DNA from: Streptomyces sp. Go-475
GTDB taxonomy: Bacteria > Actinomycetota > Actinomycetes > Streptomycetales > Streptomycetaceae
NCBI RefSeq assembly: GCF_003330845.1
Contig: NZ_CP026121.1
Location: 5,871,501-5,935,500 of the forward strand
DNA: 64,000 bases
Reading direction: 5' to 3'
Shown here: in pieces, positions 9,380 through 18,228 of the stretch
How the letters are laid out: the number at the start of each line of letters is the position of its first letter
Position numbering within the stretch: the stretch's first letter is position 1
Position numbers and translations under genes: made by a program
Notes under the pieces: generated by a model
Databases searched by the model: none
Told to the model about the DNA's origin: nothing
The model's input: only the letters and a program-made list of their open reading frames with translations

Positions 9380-10447
9380 ATGTTCGAGGCCGTCGAGGAA
9401 CTCGTCGCCGAGCACGCCGACCTGGAGAAGAAGCTCGCCGACCCGTCGGTCCACGCCGACCAGGCCAACGCGCGCAAGCTGAACAAGCGGTACGCCGAGC
9501 TCACCCCCATTGTCGCCACCTACCGCTCCTGGACGCAGACGGGCGACGACATCGAGACCGCGCGCGAATTCGCCGCCGACGACCCCGACTTCATCGCCGA
9601 GGTCAAGGAGCTGGAGCAGCGGCGCGAGGAGCTGACCGAGAAGCTGCGCCTCCTGCTGATCCCCCGCGACCCCAGCGACGACAAGGACGTCATCCTGGAG
9701 ATCAAGGCGGGCGCGGGCGGCGACGAGTCGGCGCTGTTCGCCGGCGACCTGCTGCGCATGTACCTGCGCTACGCCGAGCGCGTCGGCTGGAAGACCGAGA
9801 TCATCGACGCCACCGAGTCCGAGCTGGGCGGCTACAAGGACGTCCAGGTCGCCGTGAAGACCAAGGGGCAGACCGAACCCGGCCAGGGCGTCTGGGCGCG
9901 GCTGAAGTACGAGGGCGGCGTGCACCGCGTGCAGCGCGTCCCCGCGACGGAGTCCCAGGGCCGTATCCACACCTCCGCGGCCGGTGTCCTCGTGACGCCC
10001 GAGGCGGAGGAGGTCGACGTCGAGATCAACCCGAACGACCTGCGCATCGACGTCTACCGGTCCTCCGGACCCGGCGGGCAGTCCGTCAACACCACCGACT
10101 CCGCCGTGCGCATCACGCACATCCCGACCGGAGTCGTCGCCTCCTGCCAGAACGAGAAGAGCCAGCTGCAGAACAAGGAGCAGGCACTGCGTATCCTGCG
10201 CTCCAGGCTGCTCGCCGCGGCGCAGGAGGAAGCGGAGAGGAACGCCGCCGACGCCCGCCGCAGCCAGGTCCGCACCGTCGACCGCTCCGAGAAGATCCGC
10301 ACGTACAACTTCCCGGAGAACCGCATCTCGGACCACCGCGTCGGCTTCAAGGCGTACAACCTGGACCAGGTCCTGGACGGCGACCTCGACGCGGTGATCC
10401 AGGCCTGCGTCGACGCGGACTCGGCCGCCAAGCTGGCAGCCGCGTAA
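9380..10447 (+). CDS. prfA: Peptide chain release factor 1
   Basis: Recognises UAA and UAG stop codons and releases the finished protein. ATG at 9380 follows AGGAG by 6 bases and gives 355 residues, the standard size; the frame extends 15 codons further up without a ribosome site. The codon-recognition PxT motif is visible as RVPATES and the catalytic GGQ as [17 protein letters not shown]. The next gene, prmC, encodes the enzyme that methylates the glutamine of this GGQ motif, so the pair forms a functional unit 42 bases apart. Confidence 0.98.
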   Translation: MFEAVEELVAEHADLEKKLADPSVHADQANARKLNKRYAELTPIVATYRSWTQTGDDIETAREFAADDPDFIAEVKELEQRREELTEKLRLLLIPRDPSDDKDVILEIKAGAGGDESALFAGDLLRMYLRYAERVGWKTEIIDATESELGGYKDVQVAVKTKGQTEPGQGVWARLKYEGGVHRVQRVPATESQGRIHTSAAGVLVTPEAEEVDVEINPNDLRIDVYRSSGPGGQSVNTTDSAVRITHIPTGVVASCQNEKSQLQNKEQALRILRSRLLAAAQEEAERNAADARRSQVRTVDRSEKIRTYNFPENRISDHRVGFKAYNLDQVLDGDLDAVIQACVDADSAAKLAAA

Positions 10448-10489
10448 GGCACGTAGGAGTGCGGAAGCACTGAATACCGGAGGACTTGC

Positions 10490-11335
10490 GTGAATCTGCT
10501 GCTCGCGGAGGTGGCCCAGGCCACCCAGCGGCTCGCCGACGCCGGCGTGCCCTCGCCGCGCACCGACGCGGAGGAACTCGCCGCGTTCGTGCACGGCGTG
10601 AAGCGCGGCGAGCTGCACTCCGTCAAGGACTCCGACTTCGACGCCCGTTACTGGGAGGTCATCGCCCGCCGCGAGGCCCGCGAACCGCTCCAGCACATCA
10701 CCGGACGCGCCTACTTCCGCTACCTGGAACTCCAGGTCGGGCCGGGGGTGTTCGTGCCGCGCCCGGAGACCGAGTCCGTGGTCGGCTGGGCCATAGACGC
10801 CGTGCGGGCCATGGACGTCGTCGAGCCGTGCATCGTCGACCTGTGCACCGGCTCCGGCGCCATCGCGCTCGCCCTCGCCCAGGAGGTCCCGCGCTCCCGC
10901 GTGCACGCCGTGGAGCTGTCCGAGGACGCCCTGAAGTGGACCCGCAAGAACGTCGAGGGGTCCAGGGTCGACCTGCGGCAGGGCAACGCCCTGACGGCCT
11001 TCCCGGACCTGGACGGCCAGGTCGACCTGGTCATCTCCAACCCGCCGTACATCCCGCTCACCGAGTGGGAGTACGTCGCCCCCGAGGCGCGGGACTACGA
11101 CCCCGACATGGCGCTCTTCTCCGGCGAGGACGGCCTCGACCTGATCCGCGGCCTGGAGCGCACCGCGCACCGGCTGCTGCGCCCCGGCGGCGTGGTGGTC
11201 GTGGAGCACGCCGACACCCAGGGCGGCCAGGTGCCGTGGATCTTCGCCGAGGACCGCGGCTGGACCGACGCCGCCGACCACCCGGACCTGAACAACCGCC
11301 CGCGTTTCGCCACGGCCCGCAAGGCACTGCCGTGA
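10490..11335 (+). CDS. prmC: Release-factor glutamine N5-methyltransferase
   Basis: SAM-dependent enzyme methylating the GGQ glutamine of release factors. It has 281 residues from GTG 10490 behind CCGGAGGA. The N-terminal helical bundle, with TGRAYFRYLELQVGPGVFVPRPETE, binds the release factor. The SAM-binding motif IVDLCTGSGAIALALA and the glutamine-binding NPPY (ISNPPYIPL) are both present. It lies directly downstream of its substrate gene prfA. Its stop overlaps the start of a 29-codon open frame leading toward tsaC. Confidence 0.97.
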   Translation: MNLLLAEVAQATQRLADAGVPSPRTDAEELAAFVHGVKRGELHSVKDSDFDARYWEVIARREAREPLQHITGRAYFRYLELQVGPGVFVPRPETESVVGWAIDAVRAMDVVEPCIVDLCTGSGAIALALAQEVPRSRVHAVELSEDALKWTRKNVEGSRVDLRQGNALTAFPDLDGQVDLVISNPPYIPLTEWEYVAPEARDYDPDMALFSGEDGLDLIRGLERTAHRLLRPGGVVVVEHADTQGGQVPWIFAEDRGWTDAADHPDLNNRPRFATARKALP

Positions 11336-11421
11336 GCACCCCGCAGTCCCCGCAGAACCCGCAGAACCCGCAGTCTTCGAAGTCTTCATCCCAGCAGCAC
11401 GTGTACGAGGAGGCCAGCTAA
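11332..11421 (+). CDS. Possible 29-residue peptide between prmC and tsaC
   Basis: A GTG at 11332 overlaps the prmC stop (GTGA) and opens a 29-codon frame ending TAA at 11419-11421, two bases before the tsaC start. The predicted peptide is rich in Pro, Gln, Asn and Ser (PQNPQNPQSSKSSSQQ). The frame carries GAGGAGG, the ribosome site of tsaC, near its end. It may be a translation-coupling linker that keeps ribosomes moving into tsaC, or simply untranslated spacer. No family is recognised. Confidence 0.25.
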   Translation: MSTPQSPQNPQNPQSSKSSSQQHVYEEAS

Positions 11422-11423
11422 AG

Positions 11424-12071
11424 ATGGCACGGCGATACGACACCAACGACGCGACCGACCGCGTGACCGGTCTGCGTGAGGCAGCGTCCGCCGTCCGCCG
11501 TGGCGAGCTCGTGGTGCTGCCGACGGACACGGTGTACGGCATCGGCGCCGACGCGTTCTCCGCGGAGGCCGTCGCCGACCTGCTGGAGGCCAAGGGCCGG
11601 GGCCGCAACATGCCCACCCCCGTCCTCATCGGTTCCCCGAACACGCTGCACGGGCTCGTCACGGACTTCTCCGAGCTGGCCTGGGAGCTGGTCGACGCCT
11701 TCTGGCCGGGGGCGCTGACGCTCGTCGCCAAGCACCAGCCGTCACTCCAGTGGGACCTGGGCGACACCCGGGGCACGGTCGCCGTGCGCATGCCGCTGCA
11801 CCCGGTCGCCATCGAGCTGCTCACCGAGGTCGGCCCGATGGCCGTGTCGTCGGCGAACCTCACCGGCCACCCGGCGCCGGAGGACTGCGACGCCGCGCAG
11901 GAGATGCTCGGCGACTCCGTCTCGGTCTACCTGGACGGCGGCCCGACCCCCGGCAACGTCCCGTCGTCGATCGTCGACGTCACCCGGGAGGTGCCCCTGC
12001 TCCTGCGCGCCGGTGCCCTCTCGGCGGACGAGCTGCGAAAGGTCGTACCCGACCTCGAGGTGGCGAATTGA
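11424..12071 (+). CDS. tsaC: L-threonylcarbamoyladenylate synthase (Sua5/YrdC family)
   Basis: Makes threonylcarbamoyl-AMP from threonine, bicarbonate and ATP, the first step of the universal t6A37 tRNA modification. It has 215 residues and consists of the YrdC domain, without the full C-terminal Sua5 extension. Typical motifs are LPTDTVYGIGADA, the Lys/Arg-rich KGRGRNMPTPVLIG near the nucleotide site, WPGALTLV and SSANLTGHPAP. The start is ATG 11424 with GAGGAGG upstream. Its stop (TGA 12069-12071) overlaps the TTG proposed to start the next gene. Confidence 0.93.
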   Translation: MARRYDTNDATDRVTGLREAASAVRRGELVVLPTDTVYGIGADAFSAEAVADLLEAKGRGRNMPTPVLIGSPNTLHGLVTDFSELAWELVDAFWPGALTLVAKHQPSLQWDLGDTRGTVAVRMPLHPVAIELLTEVGPMAVSSANLTGHPAPEDCDAAQEMLGDSVSVYLDGGPTPGNVPSSIVDVTREVPLLLRAGALSADELRKVVPDLEVAN

Positions 12072-12748
12072 CGGCCCCTGAGGCGGGGCGTGGCATAGGC
12101 AACGGGGAAAGCGCGGCGGAGATCACGACGACCTTCGTGGGACTGCCGCGCGACAGCTTCCGCATCCTCCACGTCAGCACCGGCAACGTGTGCCGCTCAC
12201 CCATCACCGAGCGGCTGACCCGCCATTTCGTCAAGGAGCGGCTGGGCATCCTGGGCGGCGGGCTGATCGTGGAGAGCGCGGGCACCTGGGGCCACGAGGG
12301 CGCCCCCATGGAGGCCCACGCGGAGACCGTCCTCGCCGACTTCGGCGCGGACGCCTCCGGCTTCGTCGGGCGGGAGTTGCTGGACGAGCACGTGATCCGC
12401 GCCGACCTGGTCCTGACGGCCACCCGGGACCACCGGGCGCAGGTCATCTCCATGGGCCACTCGGCGGGCCTGCGCACCTTCACGCTCAAGGAGTTCACCC
12501 GTCTGGTCAAGGCCATCGACCCGGCGACCCTGCCTCCCCTGGAGGAGGGCGTGGTCGTCCGCGCGCGTGCCCTGGTCCGTGCCGCGGCCGCTCTACGCGG
12601 GTGGCTCCTGGCCCCGAACGCCGAGGCCGACGAGGTCTACGACCCCTACGGGGCGCCCCTGACGTTCTTCCGGTCGATCGGGGACGAGATACACCAGTCG
12701 CTCGACCCGGTCGTCACGGCACTCACAGGCGTCCCCGCACGGACGTAA
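12068..12748 (+). CDS. Low-molecular-weight phosphatase-like protein with Ser in place of the catalytic Cys
   Basis: Shows the LMW protein-tyrosine phosphatase fold. In the P-loop, normally C-x-G-N-x-C-R-S-P, the sequence here is S37-T-G-N-V-C42-R43-S-P, so the nucleophilic cysteine of CX5R is Ser while the arginine is kept. The general-acid loop near the C-terminus is kept as YDPYG. It has 226 residues (family about 150-160) with a ~30-residue N-terminal and an internal helical extension. The start is probably TTG 12068, overlapping the tsaC stop; a GTG at about 12137 is an alternative. Translational coupling to tsaC is likely. It may be a phosphotyrosine-binding or otherwise altered enzyme; active phosphatase function should not be assumed. 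Confidence 0.75.
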   Translation: MTAPEAGRGIGNGESAAEITTTFVGLPRDSFRILHVSTGNVCRSPITERLTRHFVKERLGILGGGLIVESAGTWGHEGAPMEAHAETVLADFGADASGFVGRELLDEHVIRADLVLTATRDHRAQVISMGHSAGLRTFTLKEFTRLVKAIDPATLPPLEEGVVVRARALVRAAAALRGWLLAPNAEADEVYDPYGAPLTFFRSIGDEIHQSLDPVVTALTGVPART

Positions 12749-12835
12749 CGACCGAGCGCCTCCGGGGCCCCGGGCCTACATTGGTCGTACGTCACCACGG
12801 TGAACCGCCCAGAAGCACGTCGCCCGGAGCCCACC

Positions 12836-14074
12836 ATGACGGTCACCCCTGCCATCGAGGCCGACGTCCTGCGCCACCAGGACCCCGAACTCGCCGACGT
12901 CCTGCTCGGGGAACGGGAGCGGCAGGCGACCACGCTCCAGCTGATCGCCGCCGAGAACTTCACCTCCCCGGCCGTGCTGGCCGCCCTCGGCTCGCCGCTC
13001 GCCAACAAGTACGCCGAGGGCTACCCGGGGGCACGCCACCACGGCGGCTGCGAGATCGTCGACGTCGCCGAACGTCTCGCCGTCGACCGCGCCAAGGCCC
13101 TGTTCGGCGCCGACCACGCCAACGTCCAGTCCGACTCGGGCTCTTCGGCGGTCCTGGCCGCCTACGCCGCCCTGCTGCGCCCCGGTGACACCGTCCTCGC
13201 CCTGGGCCTGCCGCACGGCGGCCACCTCACGCACGGCTCGCCCGCCAACTTCTCCGGCCGCTGGTTCGACTTCGTCGGCTACGGGGTGGAGGCCGAGTCC
13301 GGGCTCGTCGACCACGAGCAGGTGCGCACCCTGGCCCGCACGCGCCGGCCCAAGGCGATCGTGTGCGGCTCGATCGCCTACCCCCGCCACTTCGACCACG
13401 CCTTCTTCCGCGAGGTCGCCGACGAGGTGGGCGCCTACCTCATCGCGGACGCCGCGCACCCCATCGGGCTCGTCGCCGGGGGAGCGGCGCCCAACCCCGT
13501 GCCGTACGCGGACATCGTCTGCGCGACCACCCACAAGGTGCTGCGCGGCCCGCGCGGCGGCATGATCCTGTGCCGCGCGGAACTGGCCGAGCGGGTCGAC
13601 CGGGCCGTGTTCCCTTTCACACAGGGCGGCGCCCAGATGCACACCATCGCCGCCAAGGCGGTCGCGTTCGGGGAGGCGGCAACACCGGCGTTCGCCGCGT
13701 ACACCCATCAGGTGGTCGCCAATGCGAGGGTTCTCGCGGCACGGCTGGCCGCCGAGGGCCTGGTCGTCACCACCGGCGGCACCGACACCCACCTGATCAC
13801 CGCCGACCCGGCGCCCCTCGGCGTCGACGGCCGCACCGCCCGGGGCCGTCTCGCCGCGGCCGGCCTGGTCCTGGACTGCTGCGCGCTGCCGCACGGCGAC
13901 GCCCGGGGACTGCGCCTGGGCACGGCCGCGGTCACCACGCAGGGGATGGGCGAGGCGGAGATGGGGCGGATCGCCAAGCTGCTCGCGGGCGTGCTCAGGG
14001 GCGTGACGGAGACCGCGAGAGCCCGTGAAGAAGTGCGGGAGCTGGCCGGTGGATTTCCGCCGTATCCGCGCTGA
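12836..14074 (+). CDS. Serine hydroxymethyltransferase-like PLP enzyme
   Basis: Resembles GlyA, which interconverts serine and glycine with tetrahydrofolate. It has 412 residues from ATG 12836, with GGAG about 8 bases upstream. The PLP lysine is Lys234 in ATTHKVLRGPRGG, and LIAAENFTSPAVLAALGSPLANKYAEGYPG is followed by HLTHGSPANFSG, both near-canonical. Two parts have drifted: the canonical HSGSQAN is here QSDSGSSAV, and the VDMAH around the PLP aspartate is ADAAH. It may therefore be a second, specialised SHMT or a related aldolase rather than the housekeeping GlyA. It sits between tsaC-linked genes and the WecA-type gene with 87-130 base gaps. Confidence 0.82.
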   Translation: MTVTPAIEADVLRHQDPELADVLLGERERQATTLQLIAAENFTSPAVLAALGSPLANKYAEGYPGARHHGGCEIVDVAERLAVDRAKALFGADHANVQSDSGSSAVLAAYAALLRPGDTVLALGLPHGGHLTHGSPANFSGRWFDFVGYGVEAESGLVDHEQVRTLARTRRPKAIVCGSIAYPRHFDHAFFREVADEVGAYLIADAAHPIGLVAGGAAPNPVPYADIVCATTHKVLRGPRGGMILCRAELAERVDRAVFPFTQGGAQMHTIAAKAVAFGEAATPAFAAYTHQVVANARVLAARLAAEGLVVTTGGTDTHLITADPAPLGVDGRTARGRLAAAGLVLDCCALPHGDARGLRLGTAAVTTQGMGEAEMGRIAKLLAGVLRGVTETARAREEVRELAGGFPPYPR

Positions 14075-14203
14075 GACGGGGTAAGCGCACCAGGGTGCAC
14101 AGCCACTCGTGCAACCATCGTCGCTACCCGGAAGTCCCCACTCATATGCGCGCATCGCTAGGGTGTGGGGCTGTGATGGCCAGCGAGACCTGTGGGGAAG
14201 CCC

Positions 14204-15547
14204 GTGCGTGAATACCTGCTGACGCTCTGCATCACGGCCGCGGTGACGTATCTGCTGACAGGGCCGGTACGGAAGTTCGCGATCGTGGCCGGAGCGATGC
14301 CGGAGATCCGGGCACGTGACGTGCACCGGGAGCCCACTCCGCGACTCGGCGGGATCGCGATGTTCTTCGGCCTGTGCGCGGGCCTGCTGGTCGCCGACCA
14401 CCTCACCAACCTCAACCAGGTCTTCGAGACCTCCAACGAACCCCGGGCGCTGCTGTCCGGAGCGGCCCTGATCTGGCTGATCGGCGTCCTGGACGACAAG
14501 TTCGAGATCGACGCCCTGATCAAGCTGGGCGGCCAGATGATCGCCGCGGGCGTGATGGTCGTGCAGGGTCTGACGATCCTGTGGCTGCCGATCCCGGGCG
14601 TCGGCTCGGTCGCGCTCACCCAGTGGCAGGGCACCCTGCTGACGGTCGCGCTGGTCGTCATCACCATCAACGCGGTCAACTTCGTCGACGGCCTGGACGG
14701 CCTCGCGGCCGGCATGGTCTGCATCGCCGCCACCGCGTTCTTCCTGTACGCCTACCGCATCTGGTACTCGTACGGCATCGAGGCCGCCGCCCCCGCCACC
14801 CTCTTCTCGGCGATCCTGATGGGCATGTGCCTGGGCTTCCTGCCGCACAACATGCACCCGGCGCGGATCTTCATGGGCGACTCGGGCTCGATGCTGATCG
14901 GCCTGGTCCTGGCCGCCGGCGCGATCTCCGTCACCGGCCAGGTCGACCCGGACGCGCTCAACCTGTACGTCGGGTCCGAGAAGGAGGCCGTGCACCAGAC
15001 GGTCCCCGTCTACATCCCGCTGCTGCTGCCGTTGACGATCATCGCGGTGCCGGCCGCCGACCTGATCCTGGCGATCGTGCGCCGCACTTGGCGCGGCCAG
15101 TCCCCGTTCGCCGCCGACCGCGGCCACCTGCACCACCGGCTCCTGGAGATCGGCCACTCGCACAGCCGCGCGGTGCTGATCATGTACTTCTGGTCGGCGC
15201 TGATCGCCTTCGGCGCGCTCGCCTACTCGGTCAACTCGGCGTCCATGTGGATCGTGCTCGGCGTCGTGTTCCTCAGCGCGATCGGCCTGGTCCTGCTCCT
15301 GCTGCCGCGCTTCACGCCCCGCACCCCGCGCTGGATGGAGCGCTTCGTGCCGCCGCGCTACCGCCGCCGCGGGATCCCGGCCCTGGCGCCGGATGCCTCG
15401 ACGCCGGCGTCCGCCGCCGAGCAGCCCGCCGCGGTGGGGCCGGAGAGCCGCCCGCCCGTGGTCTCCGGGGTCTCCGGTGTCAACGGGGCGACCGCCATCG
15501 GCCCCCGTTCGCGGCTGGCCGACCGGCGCAAGGCCGGGACAAGGTAA
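14204..15547 (+). CDS. Undecaprenyl-phosphate N-acetylglucosaminyl-1-phosphate transferase (WecA/MraY family)
   Basis: Polytopic membrane enzyme that transfers GlcNAc-1-phosphate (or a related sugar) from UDP to the lipid carrier, starting a cell-wall glycopolymer. GTG 14204 is chosen because GGGGAAG lies 5 bases upstream; this gives 447 residues. About eleven hydrophobic segments are visible. Family motifs are DVHREPTPRLGG, the DD pair in GVLDDKFEIDAL, NFVDGLDGLAAG, IFMGDSGSM and ADRGHLHHRLLEIGHSH. The last ~70 residues are a Pro/Ala-rich cytoplasmic tail. It lies just before the ATP synthase operon, as in many actinobacteria. Confidence 0.9.
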   Translation: MREYLLTLCITAAVTYLLTGPVRKFAIVAGAMPEIRARDVHREPTPRLGGIAMFFGLCAGLLVADHLTNLNQVFETSNEPRALLSGAALIWLIGVLDDKFEIDALIKLGGQMIAAGVMVVQGLTILWLPIPGVGSVALTQWQGTLLTVALVVITINAVNFVDGLDGLAAGMVCIAATAFFLYAYRIWYSYGIEAAAPATLFSAILMGMCLGFLPHNMHPARIFMGDSGSMLIGLVLAAGAISVTGQVDPDALNLYVGSEKEAVHQTVPVYIPLLLPLTIIAVPAADLILAIVRRTWRGQSPFAADRGHLHHRLLEIGHSHSRAVLIMYFWSALIAFGALAYSVNSASMWIVLGVVFLSAIGLVLLLLPRFTPRTPRWMERFVPPRYRRRGIPALAPDASTPASAAEQPAAVGPESRPPVVSGVSGVNGATAIGPRSRLADRRKAGTR

Positions 15548-15703
15548 GAATCTGACTAGAGCATTGCCAAGTCGTGGGGTGGTGATGGGGGTGCGAAGCG
15601 CCCCAATACCAGACATGTCGGCGGCGTTCGCGCTCAGACGCGCAGGTTCACTCTCATGTGTGACTGTCCGCACACCCCCAGGTAAAGACTGCATCAAATA
15701 GTT

Positions 15704-15719
15704 TGTGATACGGTTCACG
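15704..15719. promoter_or_regulatory. TGTGA-N6-TCACG operator upstream of the ATP synthase operon
   Basis: The near-perfect inverted repeat TGTGATACGGTTCACG lies in a locally AT-rich stretch (15680-15720) of the 298-base spacer 15548-15845, about 130 bases before atpI. It matches the Rex operator consensus (TGTGA-N6-TCACA) used by the NADH/NAD-sensing repressor of Streptomyces. Crp-type regulators recognise the same half-sites. Nothing else in the spacer looks coding. Confidence 0.6.
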
Positions 15720-15845
15720 AGAACCCCCCGGATAGAGCCGAAGGACCGCAATGAGACGGTCCATTGGCGTGAGGTCTCCACTCAGCCCGGGACTACGCTC
15801 GTCCATGACGACACCCCTGCCCCCTGCGAAAGCGGAGTTGCCGCC

Positions 15846-16283
15846 ATGCCGTCCAATGACGCCCGGAACCTTCTGCAGTGCGCTGTGCCCACAGCCGCTG
15901 CCGGTGTGGTCGCGGCCGCCGTCAGTGGCGTGGTGGCCGGAGGCAAGGGAGCCGTCGGCGCCGCCGTCGGTGCGCTGCTGGCCATCCTCTTCATGGGGGT
16001 CGGTCTGTACGTTCTCCAGTGGACGGCAAAAACGCTCCCGCAGTTGTTCCAGGCCATGGGGCTGATGCTCTATGTCGCCCAGCTGCTGCTTCTTCTGATC
16101 TTCGTCGCCCTCTTCAAGGACACCTCTCTCTTCAACGCGAAGACGTTCGCCATCGGGCTCGTCGTCGCGACCGTCGTGTGGATGGCTGCGCAGGCTCGTG
16201 CGCACATGAAGGCCAAGATCTTCTACATCGACCCGGACTCCGAGAAGAGCGAGAAGCCCGAGAAGACCGGGTCGTCGTCGTGA
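15846..16283 (+). CDS. atpI: ATP synthase protein I (AtpI-like)
   Basis: Small membrane protein at the head of bacterial atp operons, thought to help assemble the c-ring or carry magnesium; it is not a structural subunit. It has 145 residues from ATG 15846 (GGAG about 10 bases upstream). The frame runs 47 codons further up without a better start. Four hydrophobic segments lie at about residues 8-30, 36-58, 66-86 and 92-110, followed by a charged C-terminal tail rich in Lys, Glu and Ser. The identity rests on position and topology more than on motifs. Confidence 0.85.
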   Translation: MPSNDARNLLQCAVPTAAAGVVAAAVSGVVAGGKGAVGAAVGALLAILFMGVGLYVLQWTAKTLPQLFQAMGLMLYVAQLLLLLIFVALFKDTSLFNAKTFAIGLVVATVVWMAAQARAHMKAKIFYIDPDSEKSEKPEKTGSSS

Positions 16284-16508
16284 CGAGTAGGGGCGCGATA
16301 AAGAGCATTGGGAACTCCTGCTATCGTCCGGTGCCAACTGCGGCATCGCGGGCGCGGGCATCTGAGCTGACGCCTGCTCGAACGCGAGGCTCGATGCCCC
16401 CCAGCCGCCCTCACATCCGTAACACCAGTCCGGTGCCGATCCGCGGCTGCGCGCCGCGCCGACACAACGAGGTTGCCGTACCTATGCGTCACACCGAAGG
16501 AGCCCGCG

Positions 16509-17324
16509 GTGAGTGCTGACCAGACCCAGCTCGCCTTCGACTGGAGCTGTCGGATCATGTCCGACGGGTGTGGTTTTCCGGCACCGGGCCTGCACTCGTT
16601 CCTCTTCAAGCCGATCGCCACGGTCGGGGGGTACGAGTTCAACAAGGTGATGCTGCTCGCCATCATCACCACCATCCTCGTCATCGGCTTCTTCTGGGCG
16701 GCCTTCGGCAAGGCGAAGGTGGTGCCGGGCAAGCTGCAGATGGTCGGTGAGGCCGGATACGACTTCGTCCGCCGCGGCATCGTCTACGAGACCCTCGGCA
16801 AGAAGGAGGGGGAGAAGTACGTCCCCCTGATGGTCTCGCTGTTCTTCTTCATCTGGATCATGAACATCTGGTCCGTGATCCCGCTGGCGCAGTTCCCGGT
16901 GTCGTCGGTCATCGCCTACCCGGCCGTCCTCGCCGCGGTCGTCTACGTGACCTGGGTCTCGCTGACCTTCAAGCGGCACGGCTTCGTCGGGTTCTTCAAG
17001 AACATCACCGGCTACGACAAGTCGCTCGGCCCGGTGCTGCCGCTCGTGATGGTCATCGAGTTCTTCTCGAACCTCCTCGTCCGGCCGTTCACGCACGCGG
17101 TGCGACTGTTCGCGAACATGTTCGCCGGTCACCTGATGTTGGTCATGTTCACCGTCGCCTCGTGGTACCTGCTCAACAGCTGGATGATCCCGGCGGCCGG
17201 TATCTCCTTCGTGATGACCATGGCCATGATCGTCTTCGAGCTTTTCGTGCAGGCCGTCCAGGCGTACGTCTTCGTGCTCCTCGCCTGCACGTACATCCAG
17301 GGCGCTCTGGCCGAGCACCACTGA
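16509..17324 (+). CDS. atpB: ATP synthase Fo subunit a
   Basis: Membrane stator subunit providing the proton half-channels next to the c-ring. It has 271 residues from GTG 16509, placed 6 bases after AAGGAG. The essential arginine is in the helix FTHAVRLFANMFAGHLML, and the family signature NLLVRPFTH is clear. Five to six membrane helices are visible, with MVIEFFSNLL and the C-terminal AMIVFELFVQAVQAYVFVLLACTYI closing the protein. A 225-base spacer (16284-16508) separates it from atpI; I see no gene there, so an internal promoter is possible. Confidence 0.97.
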   Translation: MSADQTQLAFDWSCRIMSDGCGFPAPGLHSFLFKPIATVGGYEFNKVMLLAIITTILVIGFFWAAFGKAKVVPGKLQMVGEAGYDFVRRGIVYETLGKKEGEKYVPLMVSLFFFIWIMNIWSVIPLAQFPVSSVIAYPAVLAAVVYVTWVSLTFKRHGFVGFFKNITGYDKSLGPVLPLVMVIEFFSNLLVRPFTHAVRLFANMFAGHLMLVMFTVASWYLLNSWMIPAAGISFVMTMAMIVFELFVQAVQAYVFVLLACTYIQGALAEHH

Positions 17325-17639
<315 letters not shown>

Positions 17640-17678
17640 TTTCCTGCTCACCGACACGTTTCGACGAAAGGCACTGAT

Positions 17679-18228
17679 GTGATCGCCAACCTGGTGCGAG
17701 CTGGCGGCCGAGGAAGAGCAGAACCCGCTCGTTCCTCCGGGCCCCGAGCTGCTCGTCGGCACCATCGCCTTCGCCATCGTGTTCTTCTTCTTCTGGAAGA
17801 AGCTGCTTCCGAACATCAACAAGGTTCTGGAGGAGCGCCGCGCGGCGATCGAAGGCGGTATCGAAGAGGCCGAGACCATGAAGGTCGAGGCCCAGAGCGT
17901 CCTTGAGCAGTACAAGGCACAGCTCGCCGAGGCCCGGCACGAGGCCGCGCGTCTGCGCCAGGAGGCGCAGGAGCAGGGTGCCGCCCTCATCGCCGAGATG
18001 CGGGCCGAGGGCCAGCGGCAGCGCGAGGAGATCGTCGCCGCCGGTCACGCCCAGATCGAGGCCGACCGCAAGGCCGCCGCGTCCGCGCTGCGCCAGGACG
18101 TCGGCAAGCTCGCCACCGACCTGGCCGGCAAGCTCGTCGGCGAGTCCCTCGAGGACCACGCCCGCCAGAGCCGCGTCATCGACCGGTTCCTCGACGAGCT
18201 CGAGGAGAAGGCCGAGGCCGGCCGATGA
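17679..18228 (+). CDS. atpF: ATP synthase Fo subunit b, interrupted by an apparent +1 frameshift
   Basis: Peripheral stalk subunit linking Fo to F1. The natural start is GTG 17679 behind GAAAGG, reading Met-Ile-Ala-Asn-Leu-Val. At 17697-17700 the sequence has CGAG where relatives have CAG (Gln). This one extra base moves the rest of the gene, Leu-Ala-Ala-Glu-Glu-Glu-Gln-Asn-Pro and onward, into the next frame. In that frame the upstream codons hit TGA (17680-17682) and no ATG, GTG or TTG exists before 17779, after most of the membrane helix. Removing one base restores a normal 182-residue b subunit with helix LLVGTIAFAIVFFFFWKK and a long Ala/Glu/Arg-rich coiled stalk. A sequencing error is most likely. 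Its stop overlaps the atpH start (ATGA). Confidence 0.85.

Noticed and set aside
16310..16336. GGGAAC upstream of atpB as a second SigR promoter
   Set aside because: The base triplet 18 positions downstream is CCA, not GTT, so the -10 part of the SigR consensus is missing.
17779..18228. Shortened atpF starting at GTG 17779
   Set aside because: Would lack most of the membrane anchor and has no ribosome site; the better explanation is a frameshift after a start at 17679.
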